Origin: Limonium bicolor
Lineage: Eukaryota; Streptophyta; Magnoliopsida; Caryophyllales; Plumbaginaceae
Length of the DNA stretch: 64,000 bases
Assembly (NCBI GenBank): GCA_023374045.1
Contig: CM041778.1
Span: forward strand, 366,518,831-366,582,830
Direction of reading: 5' to 3'
Of the stretch, positions 25,641-37,469 are shown one piece after another. Numbering within the stretch: position 1 is the first letter of the stretch; each line of letters opens with the position of its first letter. The notes under the pieces are model-generated. The model was not told the DNA's origin. It did not search any database and worked only from the letters and a program-made list of their open reading frames with translations. Position numbers and translations under genes: made by a program.

Positions 25641-26002
25641 GAGAATGAAGAGGTTGCCTGGGATTCAAACGCGATGGGAAAGAACGGAGAAAATGGGGAT
25701 AGTTGTGTGTCCATACTTCTCGACAAGGAAAGAACGATGAAAATGGGGTTAGGTTAGAAATAACACAGTGCGCTAATGAAACATTTTCTTCTTACATTTT
25801 TGCTTAAAGAAGGAGTCGAACCCGGGGCAAAAAAAAAATTCTCCGCTTTTTCTTATGTTATAGGAAGAAACGGAACATAGACAACTGAGGCATTCTACCA
25901 GTTGTATTATGTGAATTATTACTCACTATAGGACTCTATTACAACTACTACCTCGTAACAGTTGTCTTTTGTTAGTAGTAATAAGTCTTTTCTGTAGTAG
26001 TG

Positions 26003-27160
26003 CTAGATGAAAAACACAAGCCTTTGGAAACATAACCACCCAATCTGAATTTTCCAATGCCCTATCTATCCTAACATTGATTCATTAAAATCAATAAAAA
26101 TCAACCAAGGCCAATAAGACATCCTCTTCAAGTCTTTGATCATACTCTAGAGAGAACCCTAACGCTTTGGTCTAGCCACCCATAGAAGCTTGTACATATC
26201 TGACCATGTTCTGACTCCCACCCTCTATGTAGCATTCAATGTGGTGTAGAGAAAAAGACTAAACTTTGACCTAAACATTCTTCTTTCATAACATACTCAA
26301 TCCACCACTCCTTCTCACGAAATCAACCGCCAAAATTTGATACTCCCTACTCCTGGCCTATATCTCGTTCATCTTAACATGAGCAAGCTTGGTCTTCGAA
26401 AGGAAAAGCAAGGTGATTCATCCTGGATTATGTCAAGGAAGTATAAACCTGGACAAGGGTCACCCAACCCTTGATAGTTCAATTCATGTCCAAGTAACTC
26501 ATTAGTCGAGACAACTACGGGTATCCCTCGAGGTCGCCTCTATAGTACTGGTTGGTTCCACCCGATTGGAACTAGACCTTTCTTCGTCAGTCCACCATTT
26601 TTTTCCAACTGAAGCTAGATGCTTTCTTTTTTTACTCTCATCTTCTCATTAGCCACTCATTTTCCAGCATTCCACCTCCTCAACCCTATCAATCATTCTC
26701 TTCTTCCTCCTACTGAACTGACACATCCTGAGTTCCCATGCCCCTGATCCTCCTTGTTTTGATTCACCTATTCGTTTCCCTCCATTCTTAGACCCACCTT
26801 TATATCACCTTCCATCTTTTCTCTATCTTCCACTGTCCTGGTATTTTTTTTTCTCTTCGTCGAAGGTGAGACCCCATGGAAGCTCCTAGCTCCCCATTTT
26901 CTTATGTTGATTTTCATCGCACTAGCTCTGAGCCATGACCAATAAAGAAATCCTCAATCCAAAAACACTTCCAACCCATTCTTCTCCCCACCCCAACCAC
27001 AAAATGAGCCCCATCCTTTCTATACAAAGCTTTCTAACGTCCAGAATGATAATATAGTTTTAGATTTGGAATGGTGTGCTTGGATAAAGAAAATGAACGT
27101 GGAAGGTTTTCTTGGATTACAGAGCTCGAAGCTCAATAGAAGGAAGGAGACAATCCTTCG
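26003..27160 (-). pseudogene. L1-like LINE remnant: ORF1 tail and endonuclease N-terminal part
   Basis: On the minus strand a broken frame reads NYQGLGDP near 26480, the NCRGLGNP-like start of plant LINE ORF2. It continues with FLSKTKLAHVKM near 26380-26410 (usually FLMETK, carrying the metal-binding Glu, here Lys) and VRRSGGLSML near 26310. A DWVVMFPKACVFHL segment leads up to the CACTA insertion point. Upstream, 26560-27160 is probably ORF1 and the 5' part, but shows only weak resemblance. Stops and shifts are frequent. The other side of the insertion continues at 22531. Confidence 0.7.
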
Positions 27161-29116
27161 ATACCAATGACAAACCCTAGCTATCCATTACTTAACCTAA
27201 ACTATTGAACTTGTTTCTAACGGGAAAACCACTTAAGCAAAACGACAACAGACCTGTCGTTTTAGTTAAAACCAGAGAAGACCAAAGACTAAACGGAACT
27301 ACACTAAGAATATAATAGGAACTATAACTAATAGGAGTATTCTAACATTGGAAAATGGTAGAATCCATATTGCTTTCTTTTAGGATACAAAAAGTAATCA
27401 TGTATATACAAAGGATTTCTAGTCTGCATGTTTGCATTGCTCGAAAAAAATGTGAGAAACCGAGAAAAAGAAATAAGAGGTATAACTAATAATATACATA
27501 AATAAATCTAGGTCGCCACGAGACGATACAATCCATGAAAGAGTATATACATGTTTGTCTTACACGGGGGATGAGAGGGCCCTGGCGGGGATTCCTCTTC
27601 TATGCTAGCTAAAGTCCATTAATTCTATTATCTATAGAGTAGATATATATAAACCAATTAGGTACCGGATACACGTAGCAGCAGCAGTAGTAGCTAAACT
27701 ACAAGTTTATATGATCAAGTAGTACAAAATTATTTCCTAATTAAAATACTAATGAAGTTTAATCATAGAATTGAGTGTACGTGTGTAATTATATCTGCGT
27801 CCTTGTCGTCACGCTCGTTAGTTATTAAATTAACACATGAGTCGACTCATGCATCTTTCTTTGTGAAAAGAGGACGACTGACACCCGGTTCGGTTTTTTT
27901 TACTACGCATCCACAATGGTTTTAAGTTTCTTAACACATTTCTAGGTGTCATGTCATCTAAAAATTATATTTTATTACTTAAGAAACTCTATTCACTATA
28001 TAACAAGTTTCTTAATCTTCTTTCTCTTATCAACAATCAATAAACTATCACTATTTAGATGTGAGATAAAATATGTAAGTGAGAGATACACATATGGTGA
28101 GCCTAATGTGTCATAAAAAGTGGGGTTCTTATTTAAGAACCTTGAAAAGAGTAAATTGATGAAATCCACACCATTGTAGAACATTTCACATATGTAACTG
28201 TATTAAGAACCCCTATTGTGGATAACCTTTAAGTTTTTACTACTACCAGGTTTTGCTACGTTAGACGAGATTTTAGCCAGGTCTGCGCTTGTTAAATGAA
28301 AAAAAGTCAGTCAGTTAGTCAGCAGCGGCCAGTCAGAAAGGTTAGAGAATGAGAGTCGTCACGTAAAAAGAGAAGCACGCTGGGTTACACAGAAGAGAGT
28401 ACAGACCCAAGAAAAAACGAGAATGAGTCCTTTCCACTTTCTTTAATTACTACCTGGTTTGCTTTCGGTTTATTGATAACTGCCACCTACATATACACAC
28501 TATTACAAACACGTACACAACTTAATTTCTTACTTAAAAAAAAGCACATGACTAATTAATTAATTTAACCTTACATGCATTCGCCACTTTTCTCTACCGT
28601 CAGAAACCTCCTCATAGGTCAGAAAAACTTTTACATTGGCATTTTGCATCTGTACAGCAAGCTAATTAACCTAGATATATAGAGCAAAACCAACAATCAC
28701 ACCATGCATCTTTCTCTCATAAGCTAGCTAGCTAGGCTAGCTGCGTTACATTCCATTTAACACCCGGCAGGTAACGTGATACTATATAATATAATTATAA
28801 TCTATCATATCATATAATTGGCTTTACATTATTCTCCTTTCCATTTCTTTCTTGATTCTCATCGTGATGAGTTGTTTTGAGATAGAATCGTCCTTCCATT
28901 CATTAAAAAAGATAAGATGAGGGGCAGGGCAGGGCAGGACAATCACATGCACATATATATACTTCCACTCTTCCAAAATATATTGCCCTTTTTTTACAAA
29001 ACAACTAACAACGCCGTACCGTTTTATTCCTAGCCTTTACATTGCAATGCTAACTTGCCCCCTCCATTTACCCATATATATTAATTTCTTCTCCACCCAT
29101 CTATCTCTCTTTACTT

Positions 29117-29141
29117 GTAGTAGTAGTACTACTACTACTAC
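29117..29141. repeat. palindromic trinucleotide run
   Basis: Four GTA units run straight into CTA units, giving a near-perfect hairpin of about 24 bases. It is a microsatellite that has switched strand phase in the middle. Confidence 0.6.
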
Positions 29142-30889
29142 CTTTTAAATTCATCTTTTGTGTACCCTAGCTCCTCTCTTTTTAAGGTCATTTCCCACTC
29201 ACCAACCCAACCAATAAAACTATACATAATAAAAAACATATATATATTTTTATAAGTATATAAAAAACATATTGATGATACTACTTTTTCCACAAATAAT
29301 AAATAACTAGTATCATGATTATTAATTAATGCCACTTTAATCCCTTTTTCCTAACTGCACTACAATTTCATGTCGATCATGGATGTCTACAGTAACCATA
29401 GGGCCTGCCCGGGGGTCCAATTACTAATTAAATAGATCGGTCCCTTATCTATTTATAGCTAATTAAGCTAGCTAATCGATTGATTCAGTGCACTCTATCA
29501 CTTACGTATACTATATATAGATAGTTGATTACTTTAATTTGTCCTTATATAATGATGTATCACGATTATGCAGCCCCCGCGTAACAGTAGAATTCATGCT
29601 GGAGTGGTTATGAGTACTAGCTTAATATGAATTAGATTCCTACACACTGAGGAGTAATCTTAATCATGATCACTAAACCAATAAGCTAAATGTATATACT
29701 ATGCCATGGGTCGTAATCATCATCATACATAAAATATATATCAAAGTTTTGTTTTTCATCCTTCCTAGCTTATACATCATTCCCAATCAATCACCTGCTC
29801 CCTTGGCTAGTGCTACCCTATCTTTAATTTATTTCCCCTCTAATTCAATCTATATATCATTTTCCATCACCTTTTTATGTGATATCTTCATGTCTGTCAT
29901 CCTTGTAACTGGTTTCCAGCACTTATAAAAAAAAATCTTCATGTCTGTCATGTACCCTTCTGCTTTATTTAAAATATAGATATCGATGGTAACATTATAC
30001 TAAACAAATCTGTAAATATTAAATACATTTAATTAAATATGAGAATGAAAACAAATACATTTCAAGTGTAGTTTCCCTGTCCTGGTTTCACAATTCAGGT
30101 AGAGCATATGATCAGCCTATGCTTAGCTATCATATACAACGACGAAAGGAATATTAACTAAGACGGCAAAAGAAAGGAAGTTAAAAGAAGAAAGTGACTG
30201 TACTGTGTGTCTTTCTAAATGTCTCAGTTATCAGAAATATGGGTTTTCTGGACATATCATGTGCTTGCTTTTGCTTTCCAGTACACCAGCTGTGGGGAGA
30301 ATCAAAAAGAGAAAAAAAAAGCCTCATCAAACATATTCATCATTTCGATCGTCAATAGCTAACTAGGTTTGCGTTGCGTATGGTTGCAACATTGGTATCA
30401 ATTTCTGTTTACTTGATGTTGTTGCATTACCCCCTTCTTCTTTCACACCTATATATCTACCTATATATAATAAAGTTTTATAGGACATATATCGTCTTAA
30501 GATATAGTATATGTTATATAGCTAGATTGTATTTTTGTATAGGTCATATTTATAGGTGGTACCAAATTGTTTTACATCATGATTAGACATTAGAATCAAA
30601 CCTCCATTTTAAATTGTAACAACTTTTGTTATGAATCTAAACCTTTATTAAAATCAACACCCACAACTGCAACTAATTTATCACACCAGCAGTTGGTAGT
30701 CGGCAGTTACTTACATCTTCCTTATTATGAAAGCTCACCTTCCCATTATTGCAACTATATTATATAATAATAGCCTTCATCCTTCGACCTTCTTTTCACT
30801 ACCAAATCGTTTGTTAAAAAAAAATCTGTAAAAGACGCGACTCATGAAAGTTAAAATTAAATAAACGTCACATTTCGTTGCTTATAGTG

Positions 30890-31230
30890 AAGCAGAACAT
30901 TTCCTTTGTTTTTCATTTTTTGGTAGATGAATAAACAAACCCGAATTCTTTCTTTCCATTTACTCTTTCTATGAACGTAGCCAGCCTTCGTCATGAAGGC
31001 ATTGAGATAGATGCTGTTTACACCGAGATGAGACATACTTGTAACTTTCGGTGCTATGTTTGTTTCCGGCCCACTATAATAGCCAGTCTTACAATAATAA
31101 CGCTGCTACTTTTGGGTCTGACTGACTGATCCACGAATATTTATGTGACCCGGCCCATTAGATATTATCAAGGTTACTTTGTTTTAATGCACCACCATGC
31201 AATATCGATTGAAATCACCAGCTCTCAATC
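30890..31230. repeat. old direct duplication, copy 1
   Basis: The segment with GTAGCCAGCCTTC, CACCGAGATG, CCGGCCCACTA, GCTGCTACTTT, CCCGGCCCAT and GCAATATCGATTGAAAT recurs in the same order and orientation at 32340-32755. The copies have diverged by substitutions and poly-A expansion. No coding potential is visible. Confidence 0.7.
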
Positions 31231-31293
31231 AAGCATACTCTTAATTAATCTATTCAATTATAGAATTTTCATATCTATGTATCTACATATACC

Positions 31294-32155
31294 TAGGGGT
31301 GGCAATTCGGGTTAATGGGTCGGGTTGAAACTCACCCATATCCGACCCAATTAAAATTGTATTGACTCATATCCGACCCAATAATATTCGGGTTACAAAT
31401 TATCAACCCATACACAACCCATATAAAATGATTAAACCCATACCCGACCCGTTTAACCCAACATAATTAGGGTATGTAAAATTTAAAAGACCTGGAATTA
31501 AATTTTTTATATGAATGCTCAAATGGAGTTACAAATGAATGAAATTATATATTCAATATGGTAGATATTCCAGAGTTTTCATTATCCTCCGTTTTTTTCC
31601 TTTTTCCACATACATGTTGTGCTCAGTGGCACTTAACAGAAAAAGGTGATGTGTAAGCGCTTGGGCCAAATATAACTATATTTTCTCCTTCAGATATAGA
31701 ATCAAAACATAGATAAAAATCTTCAGAGTACAGAAGAGATAGGACCACAGTGGGAGCTGTGGAGGAGAGAGCAACACACTGTCTTTTGACAATTTACATA
31801 ACGAATACTCTTGTTTTTGCTTAATAAAGAAATACAATAAAGTAGTATTATCAAATAAACAACCTCTCATAAAAAAGATACTAAATAATTTGTATTATAC
31901 TAATAGTAGGTTAGCACTTACTTAGTAATATATTTATATTTTTATCTAATTTTTATTTATTATTATTTTAATAAAATAAAATAAACGGGTCGGTTGACTA
32001 TGGGTTATAACTTTAAACCCATACCCAACCACAAATTTAATAGGTAACCCATACCCGACCCAATAATTAAATGGGTCAATAATCGTGACCCAAACCCGCT
32101 ATTTCGGGTTGGGTATGGGTCGGGTTATCGGGTTGGGTAAAAATTGCCACCCCTA
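31294..32155. mobile_element. hAT-type non-autonomous element
   Basis: The ends TAGGGGTGGCAATT and AATTGCCACCCCTA are inverted repeats, and a perfect 8-bp duplication CATATACC flanks them (31286-31293 and 32156-32163). The 862 bp body is bordered on both sides by GGGTCGGGTT / AACCCGACCC words like those in the MITE at 12598. No transposase is visible; the centre is AT-rich and anonymous. Confidence 0.9.
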
Positions 32156-32339
32156 CATATACCTATTATACTGCAATAGCATTAAGATATTACAGTTTTT
32201 AGTATTCAAACTCTTACGCTACTATTATAACAACAGAAATTATCCAAGAAAATTAAGACTCAATTTCAATGGACATATTCCTATAGTTTTCACTAAAACG
32301 ACAATACCACAAACAACCTCCATGACACAAATTGTTTAT

Positions 32340-32755
32340 AAAGAGATTTGATTCCTCCCCTTTTCATTTTTACAAACAGTCACTTATATTTACCTGGATT
32401 TACTCTTCTTCTCTTTCACTTGTATCTACGTAGACAGCCTTCAGTGTGACGGACGGCACTGATATATGATGTTTACACTTCACACCGAGATGTGAGAGAT
32501 GCTCTTTTGCCGGTTACTTGTAGCTTTTGGTGCCATGTTTATTATGTCCGGCCCACTAAATGAGTTCACTAGCCAGGTTTACAAAAAAAAAAAAAAAATG
32601 CTGCTACTTTAGGCCTGCTTGATCCACATATGTTTATGTTACCCGGCCCATAAGATCACTATGAAGGCTCTGTTTTTTTTTTTTTTATGATATTTTACGT
32701 TACTAGAACATAATTACAAGTTTAAAGCACTACCAAGCAATATCGATTGAAATGA
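32340..32755. repeat. old direct duplication, copy 2
   Basis: Counterpart of 30890-31230, about 1.45 kb away in the same orientation. It contains longer poly-A and poly-T runs at 32581 and 32672 and some extra bases. The hAT element at 31294 lies in the interval between the copies. Confidence 0.7.
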
Positions 32756-34375
32756 AAAGATAAGAATGAATATACATCGATATTTTTATGTAAGATTTAA
32801 CCAAACAAGTTCTCATGACAGAGGAAATGAAACATATGTAGAAAAAAATGAAAAAGTAATAATTGGTTGTAAAAGTTGTCTTGAATTAATTGTAACCATT
32901 ATCTATATTAATATGGTGGAGAGTTTAGGGATGGAGTTTTGCTTTTAACTTATGAAAGTTATCTTATTCCACTTACTAGCACTAATTATCATATTTTAAG
33001 TGTGTATTTAATGGGAAGTTTTATGTGGTTTATTATCATACCTCAGGGCCGTTTTGAAGACTACAGAGATCAGTGATCAGTCACAACTACACCTATATAC
33101 AGGGGTCTTTGTGTTGACATTTCTCATCCATCCAAGCATCAAGCAATCTTCTCCTTTTTTGAAGCGTTGGAGAGTTTCTCTTGTGAGAAAAATATAGAGT
33201 TTTGTAGTCATATTTATAAGTGACTTGTGAGGTTTTGTGAGTTATCCTACTTATGAGATTTGGATCAGTTTGAATTATCTCCCTTGTGAGATTTTGAATG
33301 TCTCATTCTGTCTTTGTAAATTATACTCTTTACTCATATAATGAAGGAATAGGCATAGCCAAACCACATATAGTGAATTTTGTCCCACATTATGCTTCAT
33401 GTTTCTTTCCCAAGATGATACCTCGCAGTGACTCCCTTCCCACTCACCAAAGTCTGAATACAATATATGGACCATCGAATCTTGAAAGAAACAGCAAACA
33501 CTCTATTTGGGACACACTCACAGCTTGGAACATGCGTGGAAGCTGAACACAAGTGTATTTTTGAACCAGATAGGAATACAAAACGGTTTTATGCTTTTAC
33601 AGTGCTGCATGACAGAGAGAAACTCAAGAAGTGAAAGGGTTGTTGTTGAGTTTGGAGCATTGTATTTTAATAACAATCATTTGAATAAAATAGAAACAGA
33701 ATAAAATAAATCGTAGTGTAAACTAAGATAATAAGACTGGAAAAAGGACCATAGAAGATAATAAAACCAAATTGCTCTTCCGTCCATGCGTGAGTTTAGA
33801 AGGGTTCAAACAGATCCAACACAACACATGAACACATTAATCCAGAATATCAAAATCATAATGCCCATAGTCTTCATATTGATACTGTATGGTGTTTCTC
33901 TTCAAAAAAAAAAAAAAAAAGGAAACCATATGGTGTTTCAAACGTAAGGTCACTTAAACTTCAAACCTCCCGATTGAACCCACTATTTTCAAGGTATCTA
34001 GTATGAAAGGAAACAGACGATCCTGAATTTCTGTGTCATAACCATCTACTACATAGAACTCTCAAATTACGCCAGATGATAGTCAAGCCCTGGTGATATT
34101 ATTTCAGCTTTTGCTGGCTTTAAAAGGGCAAAATGAGCTAAGTATTATCTGCTCCCCAGATGGTTCATTTTACAAAAGAGCGTCTCTCCACACTCATCCC
34201 ATCTATGCAACATATGACCTAAAATGCTCTGCCCAAGGAGTTAAAGGTACCCGTATGGACTAAAAACACAGAAGGCAGAGATCTGCAGACACAACTCATG
34301 AGCAGAAGATGCTAATTACATCAGATCATTCTGGTGACCCAGTGGCTAACCAGGAGTAAAAGAAAAAGAATACTA
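32756..34375. other. intergenic region and 3' flank of the downstream gene
   Basis: No gene is supported. A stretch at 33100-33300 has repeated CTTGTGAG / GTGAGATTTTG words reminiscent of copia LTR ends, but no paired LTR, PBS or coding domain accompanies it. The part nearest 34375 should include the 3' untranslated region of the minus-strand gene; a polyadenylation site cannot be fixed. Confidence 0.35.
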
Positions 34376-34753
34376 TTACAGGCACCAGAAAGCCAAATGC
34401 TCATCCTTGCGATTTACACTCACAAGACCGCCACATTTGAGGCAAATGAAGCTACTACCATCACTGAAGGCATCCACCATAATCTGCCCCCTGCCACTCT
34501 CAGCTAGAATTGATGTGTTGTATGTGTTGAGGTCCATTGGCCGGCTTGGGATGACATTTTGGGACTGAGCTGGTATTGTGCCTGGATTGGTTTGCAGAGG
34601 TTGGGCCTCACTGATTGCACACTCGGCAAACAGAGAAGCCAGCTGGTCAGCATCAGTACTAGTTTGTGACCGGCTTCTATAGAGCTCACGTGCACGATGC
34701 AGAATCTGCATCACAGCAACATCCCCGCCCCTCATTCTCATCGCTGTTATAAC
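34376..34753 (-). CDS. conserved plant protein of unknown function, exon 2
   Basis: This exon encodes residues 88-212 and the TAA stop. It follows a T-rich tract and AACAG acceptor and opens with [20 protein letters not shown] in frame with exon 1. The first half is a basic helical segment ([12 protein letters not shown]), the middle is Ser/Gln/Pro-rich and probably flexible, and the end is CLKCGG...H...C, giving C191, C194, H206 and C211. That C-x2-C-x11-H-x4-C spacing resembles small zinc fingers of the ubiquitin-binding UBZ kind, but this is only a spacing match. The stop falls one residue after the last Cys, so the finger is the true C-terminus. I do not recognise a named family. Confidence 0.82.
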   Translation of the reverse strand, partial: VITAMRMRGGDVAVMQILHRARELYRSRSQTSTDADQLASLFAECAISEAQPLQTNPGTIPAQSQNVIPSRPMDLNTYNTSILAESGRGQIMVDAFSDGSSFICLKCGGLVSVNRKDEHLAFWCL

Positions 34754-35702
34754 CTGTTTTTTTCCATCACAATGAGTTCATCAAACATGGAGTGATAAAT
34801 TTAGACCAAAAGAAAAGAAAACAGTCCCATGGTTGCTAGTAAATATTTTCAAGTTTCTAATTCGTTAAGAAGATCCAGGAGTAGTTTCTGACATACTAGT
34901 AAAAAATCTTATTATCTAAAGCCGTTCAATAGATCTCCACAGTGCTAGCAGAATGCCATTTTTCAGTTTGAAGTTTCTTGGTGATAAGGGATTTACACAT
35001 GATAAATTTTGAAAGCGTATGATTTATGACCAAACAGAAGCAGAAGATGATGTTAAGTCTGAAGGGTGTAGGACGAAAAAGGGAGAAGAAAAACATTAGT
35101 TGATGCTAAGAAAATTGAACCCCCTCTAAGATGATTTCAATCTAAAGTGAATTTCTATACTTAGTTCTGTCAGTTAATGCAGGGAATTGAGAAATAAGCA
35201 AGTCGATCATGAGAATTATAGCCCTTCAAAAAATTCTTATCGCATCACCTTTTTTCTCAGCATAAATTATTCTTCTATCGTCCATCCTACCAAAAGCCCA
35301 CCTATCAGGTACATCTACAGCCATACATGTAAGCAAACGCAAAAGTCGGCCAAGAATATGTTCTATATCAATTCAGACAAGAAATAGTGACCCTTAGACC
35401 CATTTCAACCCAATGCTAGAACGCTAGCGAAAATCTTGAAGCACTAGAAATGATCTATACTGGAAATTTGGCACGATAATGAAATTTTGGATGGAAAATT
35501 AGCATCCATGAATTGAGTTCCAATAGCCGGCAAGATACAAGAAAAGTTCCCGCAATCATAGAAACAATACCAATACACTCTTGAGCCACAATCCGTCGAC
35601 ATTTCCCGAAAGAACAGAAGTTCGCAGCAAGCAAATGCGGAGAACTTCCGATGTCTTCGATAAGCAAAAACAGAACAAGAACGAAAGAGAAGGAAATTTT
35701 AC
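34754..35702 (-). other. intron of the two-exon gene
   Basis: This 949 bp interval starts GTAAAATTTCC on the minus strand after GCG, and ends in a T-rich tract plus AACAG. Splicing joins GCG to GTT ATA ACA GCG ATG and keeps frame, giving [15 protein letters not shown]. No insertion is recognised in it; open frames inside are not coding. Confidence 0.8.
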
Positions 35703-35963
35703 CGCTTGAAGAGCTTGAGGCGCCTGACCTTGATCGATGAATCGCCGAGCCGACGTCAGAAGGTTTATCGCGGGGTCGTGGGGCACCACGGCGCTGGAAA
35801 GATCCCTATCCGTCATGTCCGTGTCCATGGAACCAGTCATGGCGGCATCAATCAAGAATCGAGCAAAGGGTCTATCTTCGTGTACGTCTGGATTCTTCTT
35901 TGTTCGTTGTTTTGCTAGCTGTTTTGCCCAGACATGAACTGTAAGATTAGCGAGGTTCGACAA
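35703..35963 (-). CDS. conserved plant protein of unknown function, exon 1
   Basis: This exon holds the start and the first 87 residues (261 bases, exactly 87 codons). The start ATG at 35963 is the first Met of an open frame beginning MSNLANLTVHVWAKQLAKQ. The sequence contains a basic stretch (KQRTKKN), an RPFARFLIDAAMTGSM segment and a helical SARRFIDQGQAPQALQA end that runs on into exon 2. The spacing of the SARRFIDQ...PQALQAV...[10 protein letters not shown] region suggests a helical-repeat type fold. Codon use and splice sites look normal and nothing is broken, so this is a real gene of 212 residues. No signal peptide or membrane segment is seen; a soluble protein is likely. Confidence 0.82.
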
Positions 35964-36232
35964 CGAAAAGTTAGACTACCAGTACCAGGTCTTTACTCTT
36001 TTGTTGTCCGGATCCGTCCAGATGTTTCTAGTAATTTCTTTCTGCTAATGGCTTCCTTGTTTTCTTTTATGTGGGTTTTTCTAAGCTCTCAGTCACTCAC
36101 TCGGTGCCCTTAGCTTCGGTTGTCTTGTCCCCAGCATTTTAACCTGGGATGCAATCACGCTCGCGGCGTAAGGCGACATGTCTTATACCTCTGACATATC
36201 AACTGACCGGGCACCCGCTTAATTTACTGTAT
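35964..36232 (-). promoter_or_regulatory. upstream region of the two-exon gene
   Basis: About 270 bp separate the start codon from the duplication of the MULE-type element. The part near 36100-36200 is less AT-rich than the surroundings. No clear TATA box is seen on the minus strand, so the promoter may be of the TATA-less kind. The MULE-type element sits just beyond and could affect expression. Confidence 0.35.
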
Positions 36233-36241
36233 TTATTTTTA

Positions 36242-37396
36242 GGGAAATTTGACCCGGCGAATTTTATAAATACCAAGGAGGTTTGATTTTCATTACGGGA
36301 TATGATATCCTTGAGGTTTTATTTATTTTACAATATAATTTTGAAGTTTCATTTTCATTATGATATACTGCTAAGGTTTCAATTTGATTACAAGATACCC
36401 TTCGTACTTATCCTGATATATTATATTTTTCATATCCCAATTTACCTTCACACCATATACCCTACAATAACCTCACAGATATATGATTAAAGTTTTTTGA
36501 ATTTGAAACTTAAATAAAATGCACAAAAAATTAAAGTTCATATAAATTTGAAATCAATATAATAAATAAACTAAATAAACAAGAAATAAAAAAATTAATT
36601 AAATGGAAAGACTAAAAAATAAAATAAAATTATTTTGAAAAATAAACATAAATTGTTAAGGTATTAGGTAGAGACTAGAAATTGTAAAAAAAATTATAAC
36701 AATAATATGAAGAATATTAAAAATAACAATTTCATATAGTACATAGAAAAAATCATCATTTTATTTTAGAAAAATAAAGTATAAAAACCACGAAATATGA
36801 TCATTTCTCTTGTGTTTATTGATATCAAATAATATATTTGCTAATAAATTTTTACTATAAGTCATAAATTATTTAATAATTTCTTATATTAATGTAATTT
36901 TTATAAAGTTTTTACGATTTTAATTCACCGCTATAATAGTTTTTATATTATGTAATAATATATGTTTAAATAAATTAATTTTTGTTGTTTAGTCAATTCT
37001 ATTTAATTTAAAATTTTGATTCTAATTATTTTAATTTGTTTTTATAATTTTATTTATTTTTTTAAATTGAATTCAAATTTTAATTAATCTTTAATTTTTA
37101 TGTGCATTTTTTCCTATTTTAAGTTTTAAAAAAATTTGACCATAAACACTGAGGTTATTGGGGCATATGGTGCGAGGGTAGAGTGAGGATATGAAAAATA
37201 TAATATATCAGAGTCTGAAACAGAGGGACATCTCGTAATAAAATTTAAACATCAGGGATATATCGTAATGAAAATGAAACCTCAGGGGTATATCGTAAAG
37301 AATATGAAACCTCAGGGGTATCTCATAATAAAAATGAAACTTTAGAGGGATCTCATAAAATTCGCTCAAACCTCGGGGTATCTCATGAAATTTCCC
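36242..37396. mobile_element. MULE-type MITE with repeat-array ends
   Basis: Inverted ends begin GGGAAATTT (right end AAATTTCCC) and a perfect 9-bp duplication TTATTTTTA flanks them (36233-36241 and 37397-37405), the mark of Mutator-like elements. Each arm is built of several ~38 bp units of the type GATACCCCTGAGGTTTCATT with intervening AT, clearest at 37200-37390 and, inverted, at 36270-36420. The 1155 bp element has no coding capacity; the centre is nearly pure A/T. Confidence 0.88.
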
Positions 37397-37469
37397 TTAT
37401 TTTTATTTTTTGTGTTTTTTCTGTTTTATTCTTTCGAAAAAAATGAAGGGAAACACTAAAAAGTTAATT

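Larger units (their letters stand above)
22535..26002. mobile_element. non-autonomous CACTA element carrying host gene fragments
   Basis: The ends are CACTACTACAAAAAATGCC and, inverted, CACTACTACAGAAAAGACTT, with a perfect 3-bp duplication CTA (22532-22534 and 26003-26005). Sub-terminal repeats of ACAACTGTT / AACAGTTGT words fill 22555-22820 and recur at 25875-25975. The 3468 bp body holds exons of a formyltetrahydrofolate deformylase gene and about six copies of a ~220 bp repeat, but no transposase (TnpA/TnpD) was recognised. It therefore depends on an autonomous partner. It sits inside a LINE relic. Confidence 0.9.
27161..31285. other. 4 kb intergenic region without a supported gene
   Basis: No convincing coding sequence was found. 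Features seen are a TG...CA segment at 27167-27343 discussed among the rejected items, AGCTAGCT clusters near 28720 and 29460, a perfect short palindrome at 29117-29141, and a small duplication of CTTCATGTCTGTCAT at about 29887 and 29938. Composition is typical of plant intergenic DNA. Confidence 0.4.

Noticed and set aside
25805..25900. GGAGTCGAACCCGGGGC, an inverted pol III B box, as a tRNA or SINE
   Set aside because: No cloverleaf can be formed and the only A-box-like words belong to the CACTA sub-terminal repeats.
27167..27343. TG...CA segment followed on the minus strand by TTGGTATCGAAGG, like a short copia LTR plus primer site
   Set aside because: The primer site match is poor, no second LTR or duplication was found, and the adjoining DNA reads as LINE, not copia.
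33100..33300. Repeated CTTGTGAG words as a copia LTR end
   Set aside because: No partner LTR, primer site, polypurine tract or coding domain could be found nearby.
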